Below are positions 25,985-35,747 of a stretch of 48,455 nucleotides of DNA, in pieces. Under the pieces are notes generated by a model. The model worked only from the letters and a program-made list of their open reading frames with translations, searched no databases and was not told the DNA's origin. Numbering within the stretch: the first letter of the stretch is position 1; every line of letters begins with the position of its first letter. The DNA comes from Sulfurimonas sp. UBA2011 (lineage in GTDB: Bacteria; Campylobacterota; Campylobacteria; Campylobacterales; Sulfurimonadaceae). The stretch is taken from contig DDCH01000004.1 of the NCBI GenBank assembly GCA_002335055.1, forward strand, positions 156,091 to 204,545. The letters are read 5' to 3'. A program made the translations under genes and the position numbers.

Positions 25985-27958
25985 ATGTATAATTTAAAAG
26001 AGATAATTCAAAACACATCAGATATAAGATTATTGTATGTTGAAAATAATGAACAAGCTAGAGTACCTACCTTAGCAGTATTATCAGAATTCTTTACAAA
26101 TATTGTTGTTGCAGTTGATGGTAAAGATGGTGTGTTAAAATATCATGAAAATAAAATTGATTTAATAATTACAGATATAAATATGCCAAACTTTGATGGT
26201 CTTGATATGATTGAGGCTATTGGAAAAACAAATAAAGATATCGCAATTCTTATGCTCTCTGCTTATAGTGATATAGAGTATTTTAGACGAAGTATTCAGC
26301 TTGGAGTTGATGGTTATCTTTTAAAACCAATTGATATAACACAGTTTTTAAAATTAATAAATAAAATTATTGAAAAAATAGAAATAAAACAAGAACTCAA
26401 AGAAAATCTAAATTTTCTAGAACAGTATAAATCTATCGTAAATCAAAAATCAATGATTACAAAAACAGATCTTACTGGTATTATCACATATGCGAATGAT
26501 ATGTTTTGCTCAGTATCACAGTACACTAGAGAAGAACTGATAGGTAAAGAACAAAATATTATTCGTCATGCTGATAACCCAGCTTCTTTGTTTGAAGAGA
26601 TATGGGATACTATAAAGGTTCAAAAGCAGACCTGGAAGGGAGTTCTTCGAAATCGTGCAAAAGATGGTAGTACTTATTATGTTGACACGATTATTCAGCC
26701 TATCCTAGATTCAGATGGAAATATTTTAGAGTATATTGCTATGCGCCATAACATTACAAATGTTATGAACTCTAAACGGAAGTTCCTAGACTATATTACA
26801 ACGGCTGAGAGGCCTTTAGTTGTACAGATTAAAATAGAATCCTTTGATAATCTTCAAAGGTATTATGGATTTGAATTCTCTTTATTAGTAGAGTCAAAAT
26901 TATCTGGAATGCTAGAAGCACATATGCCTAAAGATTTAAATTTTGAAGCTTTTTTTTCACTCGATAATGGCAATTATGCTTTTGTAAAAGACTGCTTAAA
27001 AACTGATGATATGCAAAGTACTATAAATGGACTAAAAGAGTTTCAAAAGTTTATGAATACACTACATGTTCAGATTAATACTATTAATTATGAAGTAGCA
27101 ATTCTTATTTGCGCTTCTTATGAAAATAATGTTTATGAAAATGTAAAATATGGAATGAAACATATAGTTCGTAATAAACAAAACTTTTTTGTAACAAATG
27201 ATATTGCGAAAGAGGTACATAAAGTAGCAGATAGAAATTTAAAGATTTTAACGAAAGTAAAAGAGGCGATAGAAAACTCTAAAATTATTTCTTATTTTCA
27301 GCCAATTGTTGATAGTAAAGGTGTCATTTGTAAGTATGAGTCACTGGTTCGTTTACTAGAGAGAGATGGTAATATCATGGTTCCTTTGCACTTTTTAGAT
27401 GTTGCTAAACAAGGAAAATATTATACACAAATTACTTCAGCTGTTTTAGAAAACTCTTTTATTGCCTTAAGCAATATCAATTGCGATGTATCAATAAATT
27501 TATCTGCAATAGACATGGAAAATGAAACTATTAGAGAAAATATTTATAGACTACTAAGCAATTATGGTGAACAGGCAAAAAGGGTTACTTTTGAACTTTT
27601 AGAAGATGAAGACATGAAAGATTTTGAAGTTGTTAAAACATTTATCACAAAGGTGAAGTCTTTTGGAGTAAAAATTGCCATAGATGATTTTGGAGCGGGT
27701 TATTCTAACTATGAGCGTTTACTTGATTTTCAACCTGACATTATAAAAATAGATGGTAGTTTAGTAAAAAATATTGAGTCTTCAAAATTTTCAGTCTCTA
27801 TTGTTAATTCTATTATACTCTTTGCTCGGGAACAAGGATTGTCAGTTGTTGCTGAGTATGTGGAAAATGAAAATATATTTAATATTTTAAAAGAGCTTGG
27901 GGTTGATTATTTTCAAGGTTATTACTTTGGAAAACCTGCTTTATTAGACTTGGAATAA
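25985..27958 (+). CDS. Response regulator with REC, PAS, degenerate GGDEF and EAL domains
   Basis: A 657-residue protein. REC (about 12-125) has phospho-acceptor D64 (IITDINMPNFDG) and K114 (LLKPID), but the usual acidic pair reads E20-N21. PAS (about 155-255) has LTGIITYANDMFCSVS. A GGDEF-like fold (about 270-395) lacks a GGDEF motif. EAL (about 410-655) keeps ESLVRLL, FELLEDE, IDDFGAGYSN, KIDGSLVKN and FQGYYFGKP, so c-di-GMP phosphodiesterase activity is plausible. The coupled downstream gene is a broken histidine kinase, its likely partner. A TAAGAT box lies 7 nt before the ATG. Confidence 0.88.
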   Translation: MYNLKEIIQNTSDIRLLYVENNEQARVPTLAVLSEFFTNIVVAVDGKDGVLKYHENKIDLIITDINMPNFDGLDMIEAIGKTNKDIAILMLSAYSDIEYFRRSIQLGVDGYLLKPIDITQFLKLINKIIEKIEIKQELKENLNFLEQYKSIVNQKSMITKTDLTGIITYANDMFCSVSQYTREELIGKEQNIIRHADNPASLFEEIWDTIKVQKQTWKGVLRNRAKDGSTYYVDTIIQPILDSDGNILEYIAMRHNITNVMNSKRKFLDYITTAERPLVVQIKIESFDNLQRYYGFEFSLLVESKLSGMLEAHMPKDLNFEAFFSLDNGNYAFVKDCLKTDDMQSTINGLKEFQKFMNTLHVQINTINYEVAILICASYENNVYENVKYGMKHIVRNKQNFFVTNDIAKEVHKVADRNLKILTKVKEAIENSKIISYFQPIVDSKGVICKYESLVRLLERDGNIMVPLHFLDVAKQGKYYTQITSAVLENSFIALSNINCDVSINLSAIDMENETIRENIYRLLSNYGEQAKRVTFELLEDEDMKDFEVVKTFITKVKSFGVKIAIDDFGAGYSNYERLLDFQPDIIKIDGSLVKNIESSKFSVSIVNSIILFAREQGLSVVAEYVENENIFNILKELGVDYFQGYYFGKPALLDLE

Positions 27959-27960
27959 CA

Positions 27961-29714
27961 ATGCTACTAAAATTTATAAATAAAAAATATAGATTTGAAT
28001 TAATGGAGTCACTTACACAAACTGTAAAACTTGGAATCGTGATTTCAAATTTGATAGCACCTATCATTATTGTGTCTATACTATATGGATATATTAGTAA
28101 TACTATCTTGTTACCATGGGTATGTATACATCTTGGTTTTTTACTGATACGAATGATGATTAACTCTAAACTTATAATACTAGTAGAAAAAAAAGATGAA
28201 GGGGCACATCGTTATTTAAAAATGATGTTTAGCCTTGGTTTTTTGAGTGCTGTATTATATGGATTCATTATTTGGTTAAGTGTTTTAAAAGCTATACCTA
28301 AAACACATATATTGTTAATAGGGATAATTATCGCTGGTCTTTCTACCGGTTCTTTATCTACTCTTGGAAGTATTTTTACCGCATATATTTTATACCTTAT
28401 TCCAAATTTTTTCTTTTTAATATCTGCTTTACTCTATCATGGTGGTGATATATTTTATCTGTTTTCATTAGCTATGTTCGGAATGATGGGTGTTTTTATT
28501 ATATCAGGATATAAGCACTACAAGATACTACGAAATGCTATTTCTCTTGATACCACTTTTAAAAGTATCTATGACAATTCAGCTGATGGGCTTGTGGTTT
28601 TTAGAGAAAATAATTTGATAAGTTCCAACAAGGCTATGGTAAAACTATTTAACTATGAGAGTGAAGCAGAGTTTTTAAGTACAGAATTGAGAAAATTTTC
28701 TCCTATGTATCAAGCAGATGGTCAGCCATCTATAAGAACTATGTATTCGATGGTTAGGGATGCCCTTCGAGATGGTTACCGCTCTTTTGAATGGTTACAT
28801 GTGGATAAAGAGCATAAAGAATTTTGGTGTGAGATTGTTTTAACAAAAATTCACCTTGAAGGACTTGATCTTTTGCATGGAGTTTGGAGAGATATATCAC
28901 ATAGAAAAGAGTTGGAGTTAATAAGAAATAAAGATAAACAAAAGATAGAATCCCTCAATGAAACACTAGAAGAAAGAGTAAACGAAGCCCTTGCAAGTAA
29001 TAGGGCAAAAGATAAACAGATACTGCATCAGTCGCGTTTAGCACAGATGGGTGAGATGATAAGTATGATAGCACATCAATGGCGCCAACCTTTGAGTGCA
29101 ATTGCTTCTGCTAGTGCACTTATAAACCTAAAAGCAGAGCTAAATAAACTAGATAAAGAGACAGCATTAGAAGCTTCTCAAAATATTGCCAATTATACAC
29201 AGCACCTTAGTGCTACTATTGATGACTTTAGAGATTTCTTTAAACAAGATAAAGAGCAAGACACAACGAATTTCACATACTTAGTTAAGAGTGTTTTAGT
29301 ATTATTCGTTCTACATTAGAAAACAACAACATTGCAGTGATAGAAGAACTCAATTGTAAAGATAGTTTTATGGCATACTCTAACGAACTTAAGCAAGTTA
29401 TCATTAATTTGGTAAGTAATGCACAAGATGTTTTAGTTGAGAAAAAAGTACAAAGTGCATATATAAAACTAAAGTCTTACAGTGATGATGAAAACTATAT
29501 ACTTGAAATAAGTGATAATGGTGGTGGTGTTTCTGAAGATGTAATAGATAAAATATTTAACCCATACTTTTCGACTAGGCTTAAACAAGATGGGACAGGA
29601 TTAGGACTTTATATGAGTAAAACAATAGTAGAAGAACATTGTAGGGGAAAGCTGAGTTGTTATAATACTTCAGATGGTGCCTGCTTTAAAGTGGAGTTAC
29701 CATATGCACAGTAG
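27961..29714 (+). pseudogene. Membrane PAS sensor histidine kinase, frameshifted
   Basis: The first frame (27961-29319, 452 codons) gives an N-terminal membrane region of about six segments (20-185), a PAS domain (about 195-320), a coiled coil, and the dimerisation box AHQWRQPLSAIASASALI. It then shifts: at about 29294-29300, GTTTTAGTATT needs one more A to read SIIRSTLENNN. The second frame to 29714 has the ATPase boxes NLVSNAQDV, EISDNGGGV and DGTGLGLYMSK. The total, 1754 nt, is one short of a multiple of three. As it stands the kinase lacks its ATP-binding half. It follows the EAL regulator by 2 nt. Confidence 0.85.
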
Positions 29715-30189
29715 TAGTAATATATATAATAAAATTTGGAGTAAGGCTTTTTTGTCGTCTTTATTTATTGTACAAAATAAATGGCATCAGCATGGTGTTT
29801 TGACACATACCTTGAGAGTGACTTATTACTGCTTAAAAGCAGGGGACTTTAGCATGATAGGAGCTGGACTACTCCATGATGTTGGTAAACCTTTTACCGC
29901 TTTTAAAAAAGATGAAGAAGATTATGATTTTAATGAGTGGAGTTTTACTGATCATGAAGAGAGAAGTTATCAGATAATAAAGAACTGGCCTTTTATAAGT
30001 CAATATACTAAAGATTTAGTACGTTATCATTATCTTATTCGTGATATTAAAAAATCTAAAAAAAATGATCCAGAAAGATATATTCAAAAAACTGCTATTT
30101 GGGATACCCTAGATGAAAAAATGCACGAAGACCTATACCGTTTTTTATCATATGATGATGCAGGAAAGGGTAAAAAAAGAAGAGAATAG
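29704..30189 (+). CDS. HD domain protein (metal-dependent phosphohydrolase)
   Basis: A 161-residue protein with the HD signature: His in HGVLTHTLRVTYYCLKAG, then GAGLLHDVGKPFTAF (His-Asp pair) and a later RYHYLIRD. It probably hydrolyses a nucleotide or phosphate ester; the substrate is unknown. ATG 29704 is preferred over 29674, since GGAG lies 8 nt upstream; it overlaps the kinase stop by 11 nt. The family phrase WHQHGVLTHTL, with H-x-x-G-V-x-x-H, resembles tRNA nucleotidyltransferase-type HD domains. Confidence 0.75.
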   Translation: MHSSSNIYNKIWSKAFLSSLFIVQNKWHQHGVLTHTLRVTYYCLKAGDFSMIGAGLLHDVGKPFTAFKKDEEDYDFNEWSFTDHEERSYQIIKNWPFISQYTKDLVRYHYLIRDIKKSKKNDPERYIQKTAIWDTLDEKMHEDLYRFLSYDDAGKGKKRRE

Positions 30190-30195
30190 TATAAT
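30190..30195 (+). promoter_or_regulatory. Candidate -10 box 6 nt before the SafE-like gene start
   Basis: TATAAT followed by AATCTA and the ATG at 30202; it lies at the stop codon of the HD gene. It predicts a leaderless mRNA. Confidence 0.45.
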
Positions 30196-30201
30196 AATCT
30201 A

Positions 30202-30909
30202 ATGGAAACCATAAACCTTTTAACTATCATAAGTATTGCATTTTTAGGCTCCTTTGGACACTGCATTGGTATGTGTGGTGGTATTGTTTTTGCATACTCA
30301 AGTATCAAAATACAACCACAAAGTTCAAAAGTATCCAAAACTGTTGCCCATCTTCTTTACTCTTTTGGACGTGTATTTACATATTCCTTCTTAGGTGTCA
30401 TTTTTGGAAGTTTAGGAAAAGTAGTTCGTTTTTCTGACTTTGCTAATGGTGTTTTACTTGTAGTAGCTGGTATAGCTATGGTTCTAGCAGGGCTCTCACT
30501 TATGGGAAAACTAAAATTCTTAACGTTAATTGAGCACTCTTTTTCAAGCTCATATTTTTATAAAAAAACTTTCAAAAAAATACTAAGTTCAAAAGCAAAC
30601 AGTAGTTTCTTTTTACTAGGGATGTTAAATGGACTACTCCCTTGTGGTTTTGTTTACTTTTTTGCCATTACAGCAGCAAGTACAGCAGATCCACTTTATG
30701 GTGCACTCGTTATGGCTATCTTTGGTCTGAGTACAATTCCTGCTATGTTTAGTCTAGGTTTTTTAGCTTCACTTGCTCAGGCTACAAGTTTTAGAAATAT
30801 GATGATGAGCCTCTCTTCTATAGTTGTGATTTTATATGGAGTTTTTACTGTTTATCATGGTTATGATTTTATAACTACAACACATGAAGTTGTACAACAC
30901 TGTCATTAG
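30202..30909 (+). CDS. Sulfite exporter TauE/SafE-like (DsbD_2) membrane protein
   Basis: A 235-residue inner-membrane protein with six or so hydrophobic segments. The N-terminus has GSFGHCIGMCGGIVFAYS, the HCxGMCGG metal/thiol motif of the DsbD_2/SafE group, and LNGLLPCGFVYFF matches the second half-repeat (NGLLPCGLVY). Such proteins are linked to copper handling and cytochrome oxidase maturation. No Shine-Dalgarno; a TATAAT box ends 6 nt before the ATG. Confidence 0.85.
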   Translation: METINLLTIISIAFLGSFGHCIGMCGGIVFAYSSIKIQPQSSKVSKTVAHLLYSFGRVFTYSFLGVIFGSLGKVVRFSDFANGVLLVVAGIAMVLAGLSLMGKLKFLTLIEHSFSSSYFYKKTFKKILSSKANSSFFLLGMLNGLLPCGFVYFFAITAASTADPLYGALVMAIFGLSTIPAMFSLGFLASLAQATSFRNMMMSLSSIVVILYGVFTVYHGYDFITTTHEVVQHCH

Positions 30910-30920
30910 TAAAGAAAAAA

Positions 30921-31133
30921 ATGAAAATAGAGAATCTTTTTGTTTTTATGCTCTTCTCATGTAACACTTCTCTTTGCAAAGAGAACTCAAATGAAGTAAC
31001 ACTAGGCCTTACACTCTCTAGTGTAGTCTTAAATTCATTACTTTTGCCTATCAGTTTTGAGTATATTAAAAGTGATTCAGATTTAGTTAAAGATAAAGAT
31101 TCTCTAAGAATTTTATTAGGACTAATTTTTTAG
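30921..31133 (+). CDS. Short hydrophobic ORF, possible gene remnant
   Basis: A 70-codon frame with a hydrophobic start (ENLFVFMLFSCNTSL), a short polar stretch and a second hydrophobic segment (TLGLTLSSVVLNSLLLPISF), then a charged part ending in a hydrophobic stub. It may be a shortened membrane protein. It sits among decayed genes, and no family is recognised. Weak ribosome-binding site (AAAGAA). Confidence 0.3.
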   Translation: MKIENLFVFMLFSCNTSLCKENSNEVTLGLTLSSVVLNSLLLPISFEYIKSDSDLVKDKDSLRILLGLIF

Positions 31134-31168
31134 ATAAATTAAATTAAATTATTTGAAAGGTATATTTT

Positions 31169-31896
31169 ATAAAAAAATCTATTATTGAGAGTATAAAATC
31201 TCTCCCACCTCTTTCAAAAACTATTTTAGATATTAATAAAATTTATGCCGATGAAAGTGCTAGTATAGCAGACTTAGCAAATGTAATAGAACTAGATCCA
31301 ATGATTGTAGCAAACCTTATAAAGGCTGCAAGCTCACCTCTGTACAAACACTCTTAAATGTAGATATGCAACCATATGGTGTAACAAGTGATGTCTTCGC
31401 AGATGTTTCATCTAAACAAGCTAAACTTATACTCTCTTGGTACAACACCATTGATAAAGAAAAAGCAGACAAACTTTACCTTGCCGCTTTTTTACAAGAG
31501 ACAGGAAAAATTCTAATTTCTAGTGATATTATTCAAGAAGATGAAGATGTAAGTTTTAAGTCTGAAATAGAGATGACAAATAACATAGCACAAGTAGAAA
31601 AAGCTTATGTAGATATCACTACTGCAGAAGTTACTGCAGCTGTCTTTGAGCACTGGGGGTTTGATGAAGAGTTTATTGAGATGATTAAGCACTCAGATAA
31701 TCCATCTGCCGCACCAGAAGAGATAAAAGAGTATGCAATCGCTTTAAACATAGTAAAAACGATAGTACCTATAAACAAACCATTTGGTGATAGTTCTATA
31801 AACTTTGGTCTTCGTAAGGCAAGAGATGCTGGTTATGATTATGAAGTTTTGGAAGATATGCTTGATGACATCTTAGATGTTATACAGCCTGAGTAA
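31169..31896 (+). pseudogene. HDOD domain protein with lost start codon and internal deletion
   Basis: After GAAAGG (31155-31160) the frame reads ATA AAA AAA TCT, where an ATG would be expected, then SIIESIKSLPPLSKTILDIN and LANVIELDPMIVANLIKAAS, the start of an HDOD signalling domain. It stops at 31354-31356. A frame-shifted continuation LLNVDMQPYGVTSDVFADVS (from about 31354) gives the second half to 31896, with LAAFLQETGKILISSDI and VFEHWGFDEEFI. Roughly 35 residues between the two parts are missing compared with the domain. HDOD proteins act in signalling and motility regulation. Confidence 0.75.
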
Positions 31897-31914
31897 GCAA
31901 GTAAGGAATGAATT

Positions 31915-32235
31915 ATGAAAAAGTCTTTTATATTACTTTAACTCTTTTTATCTGAATGTTTGCATATTTGGTTATCAAAGTCAAGAATATAAACTTAGAA
32001 ATAATTATCCTGATCTTTATCCAAGCCCAGCACCATCAAATGTTCAAAATGGCTATAGTTTTACATCTATAAAAGACATAGTATCTTTACAAATGTAGCT
32101 ACAGAGAACTTTGAAGTAGGTATAAAGCACTTTGAAAATGAGGCCTCTCTAAATTTTTTTATTAAAGCAGAGAAAAGTTCCTTTGATAAAAACTCAAGTT
32201 TTAGTAAGACTTTAGCTATAATTACCCAAAAATAA
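31915..32235 (+). pseudogene. Decayed small lipoprotein gene
   Basis: Starts ATG AAA AAG TCT TTT with a good AAGGA upstream, then has a TAA at codon 9. Ignoring it, the signal peptide ends LFLSEC (lipobox glycine changed to Glu). A shift leads to FGYQSQEYKLRNNYPDLYPS and PAPSNVQNGYSFTSIKD; a second shift near 32085 leads to FTNVATENFEVGIKHFENEA to the stop at 32233-32235. One nonsense codon and two frameshifts make it clearly dead. Ancestral family not recognised. Confidence 0.65.
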
Positions 32236-32249
32236 ATATAGGTACTTTT

Positions 32250-34973
32250 ATGAGCAAAACTGTTACAGTAATAGACACATTTGGATTTTTCTTTCGTAGT
32301 TTTTATGCACTTCCTCAACACTTAAAAAACAAGGATGGTTTTCCTACAGGTTTACTTACCGGTTTTACAAACTTCATTGCAACGCTGCAAAAAGACCATG
32401 ATAGTGACTATATTATATTTGCTATAGATACTAAAGGGCCTACATTTAGAAATGAGATAGACCCAAACTATAAAGCAAATCGCTCAGCTCCCCCACCAGA
32501 ACTTACAATGCAGCTCCCAGTTGCTATAGAGTGGATAGATAAGATGGGTTACAAAACTCTTGGTTTACAAGGTTTTGAAGCTGATGATATGATAGCTACT
32601 ATTGTAGAACTAGCAGAGCAAAAAGGTTATAATGTACGTGTTGTCTCACACGATAAAGACCTCTATCAACTTATCAATGATGAGAAGAATGTTGTAGTTG
32701 TTGATGCCATTAAACGTAAAGAAATGGACGAAAAAGCCTGTTATGATAAGTACGGTGTGACAGCACAACAGTTTACAGATTATCAGTCCATACTTGGCGA
32801 TAGTGCTGATAATGTTCCTGGTGTAAAAGGTATAGGAAAAGTAGGTGCAGAAAAACTACTTAAAGAGTATGGAACACTTGACAATATCTATGCACATGTG
32901 CAAGAAGTAAAGGGTGCAAATCAGAAAAAACTTAGAGAGTGTAAGACCCAAGCTTATATGTCAAAAGAGCTTGTAACACTTAAACGCGATGTCTTTGACA
33001 CTATAGACTTTGAAGAGTACAAAATGGATGTTGAACATCCATTTCTTAATATATATGATGAGCTAGTACAGTATGAACAAAATGCAATCCTTCGTGTACT
33101 TCATGCAAGAAACCAAGTAAGTGACTCTAAACGCGAGAGTGCAGAACAAGCGATTGCAGTCGAAGAAGAGGACTATGGTGTTAAACTAGAGTTTAAAGCG
33201 ACACTTCTCACAGATGCTAAAGAGTTAAACGCAGTCCTCTCGAAGTTCACTCCTGAGACAATCATTGCATTTGATACAGAGACAACTGGTTTAGAATATG
33301 AAACAGATAAACTTGTAGGTTTTAGTTTTTGTACTAATGAGACGCAAGCTTATTATGTTCCTTTTGCGCACTTTTATCTAGGTGTGCCTGATCAGATAAG
33401 TGAAGATGATGCAAAATTGGCTATTGCGAAGATATTTAAGTCTAAGGTAGTAGGTCATAATATCAAGTTTGACTTACATTTTGTGACTAGATTTTTAGAA
33501 GATGATTCTTTAGAAGTGTATGCTGATAGCATGATACTAGCATGGCTTATAAACTCTAACTCTGCATTAGCTCTTGATAAACTAAGTGATGCACTTTTAG
33601 GTCATAAAATGGTAGCTTTTAAAGATACTGTGAAAAAAGGTGAAACATTTGCAGGCGTAGAACTCGAAGATGCTTGTAAATATGCAGCAGAAGATGCTTA
33701 CATTACTGCAAAACTGTACAATCTTTTTTTAGAGAAGTTAGAGCTTCAAAGTGCAACTCACCTGATAGATGAAGCTAAAGAGGTAGAGTTTCCTTTTATA
33801 CAAACATTACTTAGAATGGAAAAAGAGGGTATTGAGGTTGATAGCGCATTTTTAGAAAAGTTTCTAGGCGAAGTTAAAGAGACACTTTCAAGCTTAACTG
33901 TGAGTATCCACTCTCTTGCAGGTGGCGAGTTTAACATTAACTCGACTAAACAGTTGGGTGTTATACTTTTTGAGACTCTAGGGCTTCCTGTAGGTAAAAA
34001 GACAAAAACTGGTTACTCTACTGATGAGAAAGTTTTAAATGGTCTTAAAGATGCACATGAGATAATTCCTAAACTTTTAGAGTATAGAGAAGTGTATAAA
34101 CTCTACTCGACATACATCGAACCACTTTTGAAACTTTCTAAAGCAAGTAGTAAAAGTCGTATACATACTTCATTTGTGCAAACAGGAACAGCAACTGGGC
34201 GTTTAAGTTCAAAAAATCCTAACCTTCAAAACATTCCTACAAGAACACCACTAGGTGCAAAAATTCGTCAGGCATTTATAGCAGGCGAGGGTAAAAAACT
34301 TATAGGTATAGATTATTCTCAAATTGAGCTGCGTTTACTTGCACACTATTCAGAAGATAGTGTATTAGTAGCTGCGTTTAAAGATGATAAGGATATTCAC
34401 CTTCAAACGGCCATAGTACTTTTTGGTGAAGAAGATGGACCTGCTAAGCGTTCTATCGCCAAGACTGTAAACTTTGGATTGCTTTATGGAATGGGACCAA
34501 AAAAACTCTCAGATACTTTAGATATAACAACTAAAGAAGCAAAAGAGATTATAGAGAAGTACTTTGAGTCATTCCCTACTGTAAAAGCATACTTTAGAAG
34601 TATAGTTGATACTTCTAAAGAGAAAGGTTATGTAGAGACACTACTTAAACGCCGTCGTTACTTTGACTATGAAAATGCAACTCCTATGTTTAGAGCGGCT
34701 TATGAGCGCGAAAGTGTTAACTCAGTTTTTCAAGGAAGTGCAGCAGACCTTATAAAACTTAGTATGAATAAAATCTATGAAGTTATAGAAAATGAGAAAC
34801 TAAACGCAACAATGCTACTACAGATTCACGATGAGCTCATCTTTGAAGTAAATGCAGAAGAAGCAGAGCTTCTTGGAAATAAGTTTAGAGATATTATGGA
34901 CGGTATAATGGAGCTAAATATTCCACTCAAAGCAAGTCTCAACATCGGAGATAACTGGAGTGAGTTAAAGTAA
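32250..34973 (+). CDS. polA: DNA polymerase I
   Basis: A 907-residue repair and Okazaki-fragment polymerase with all three domains. The 5'-3' exonuclease (about 1-275) has FEADDMIA, VSHDKDLYQL and GDSADNVPGVKGIG. The 3'-5' exonuclease (about 320-500) keeps the DxE of IIAFDTETTGLEYE and GHNIKFDLHF, so proofreading is likely. The polymerase domain carries TGRLSSKNPNLQNIP, GIDYSQIELRLLAHYS, AKTVNFGLLYGMG and QIHDELIFEV. Intact over 2.7 kb despite decayed neighbours on both sides. Confidence 0.97.
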   Translation: MSKTVTVIDTFGFFFRSFYALPQHLKNKDGFPTGLLTGFTNFIATLQKDHDSDYIIFAIDTKGPTFRNEIDPNYKANRSAPPPELTMQLPVAIEWIDKMGYKTLGLQGFEADDMIATIVELAEQKGYNVRVVSHDKDLYQLINDEKNVVVVDAIKRKEMDEKACYDKYGVTAQQFTDYQSILGDSADNVPGVKGIGKVGAEKLLKEYGTLDNIYAHVQEVKGANQKKLRECKTQAYMSKELVTLKRDVFDTIDFEEYKMDVEHPFLNIYDELVQYEQNAILRVLHARNQVSDSKRESAEQAIAVEEEDYGVKLEFKATLLTDAKELNAVLSKFTPETIIAFDTETTGLEYETDKLVGFSFCTNETQAYYVPFAHFYLGVPDQISEDDAKLAIAKIFKSKVVGHNIKFDLHFVTRFLEDDSLEVYADSMILAWLINSNSALALDKLSDALLGHKMVAFKDTVKKGETFAGVELEDACKYAAEDAYITAKLYNLFLEKLELQSATHLIDEAKEVEFPFIQTLLRMEKEGIEVDSAFLEKFLGEVKETLSSLTVSIHSLAGGEFNINSTKQLGVILFETLGLPVGKKTKTGYSTDEKVLNGLKDAHEIIPKLLEYREVYKLYSTYIEPLLKLSKASSKSRIHTSFVQTGTATGRLSSKNPNLQNIPTRTPLGAKIRQAFIAGEGKKLIGIDYSQIELRLLAHYSEDSVLVAAFKDDKDIHLQTAIVLFGEEDGPAKRSIAKTVNFGLLYGMGPKKLSDTLDITTKEAKEIIEKYFESFPTVKAYFRSIVDTSKEKGYVETLLKRRRYFDYENATPMFRAAYERESVNSVFQGSAADLIKLSMNKIYEVIENEKLNATMLLQIHDELIFEVNAEEAELLGNKFRDIMDGIMELNIPLKASLNIGDNWSELK

Positions 34974-34975
34974 GG

Positions 34976-35184
34976 TTGTTTTTGAGCATACTTAGTGGTT
35001 TTTTATCACCACTAGAGTCTGAATCGCTGTGTTGTAAAAGTGTACTAACTATAGACTTTAAGTCCCTGCCTTTTGAGAGACTCTCAAGCTCTTTTGGTGT
35101 TATGGATTTTAGTACTTCATTTAGTGCTTTATTTGTATTTGGAAGAATGATATTGAGTGTTTTTGAAGTATTAAAATTTATCAT
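34976..35184 (-). pseudogene. 5' fragment of an unidentified (possibly FliK-like) gene
   Basis: From ATG 35184 the frame gives INFNTSKTLNIILPNTNKAL and ITPKELESLSKGRDLKSIVSTL, then continues only into the antisense of the polA 3' end, stopping at 34939. The start looks like a genuine N-terminus; the remainder was deleted up to the polA stop. It resembles the beginning of flagellar hook-length control (FliK-like) proteins of this group, from memory only. Not functional in this form. Confidence 0.4.
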
Positions 35185-35206
35185 ACTTTAGTATATTGTA
35201 TTTCGG

Positions 35207-35212
35207 TATAAT
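35207..35212 (+). promoter_or_regulatory. Candidate -10 box 5 nt before the ThiE-like gene start
   Basis: TATAAT preceded by CGG, then TGATT and ATG at 35218. No Shine-Dalgarno is present; the geometry predicts a leaderless mRNA. Confidence 0.5.
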
Positions 35213-35217
35213 TGATT

Positions 35218-35736
35218 ATGATTAAAAACTACCTTATAACTTCAAAACCATCGTTTATACAACTTAAAAAGCATCTTCCTGCATTTGCACTTTATAGAGA
35301 TAAAGAAACATCTGAGTACTCTTTTCATGCTGAGAACTTTGTGCAAATGTGCAAGTCTATACCAAACTTAAAAGCTTTTTTGCACCAAGACTACCTCCTT
35401 GCAGACTCATTAAACGCTAGCGGTGTTCATTTAACATCTTTACAGTTTGATGAGATAACTAAGGCTAAAAAATTGGGTTTAGAGGTGATTGTCTCTTGTC
35501 ATACTAAAGAGGATGTAGACAAAGTGGAAAAATTAGGTGCTACATATGTTACATATAGCCCTGTATTTGACACACCAAACAAGGGTGAACCTAAGGGTGT
35601 CGAAGATTTAAAAAACCTTGTAGACTCTACATCCTTAAAAGTTTTTGCACTTGGTGGAATTATCACAGAGGCACATGTAAATGCAGTAGAGACAAGTGGT
35701 GCTTATGGTTTTGCCTCTATTCGTTACTTTGAGTAA
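35218..35736 (+). CDS. Thiamine phosphate synthase-like (ThiE/TenI) protein
   Basis: A 172-residue TIM-barrel protein. Family phrases are GVHLTSLQFDEITKAKKLGL (compare GvHl.q.D), EVIVSCHTKEDVDKVEKLGA, YVTYSPVFDTPNKGEPKGVE (compare sPvf.T.sK) and VFALGGI. It is some 35 residues shorter than typical ThiE, with a reduced N-terminal part, so it may be TenI-like (regulatory or aminase-like) rather than a full synthase. The start at 35218 is used; TTG 35212 overlaps the -10 box. Confidence 0.78.
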   Translation: MIKNYLITSKPSFIQLKKHLPAFALYRDKETSEYSFHAENFVQMCKSIPNLKAFLHQDYLLADSLNASGVHLTSLQFDEITKAKKLGLEVIVSCHTKEDVDKVEKLGATYVTYSPVFDTPNKGEPKGVEDLKNLVDSTSLKVFALGGIITEAHVNAVETSGAYGFASIRYFE

Positions 35737-35747
35737 GCACTTGTTTA

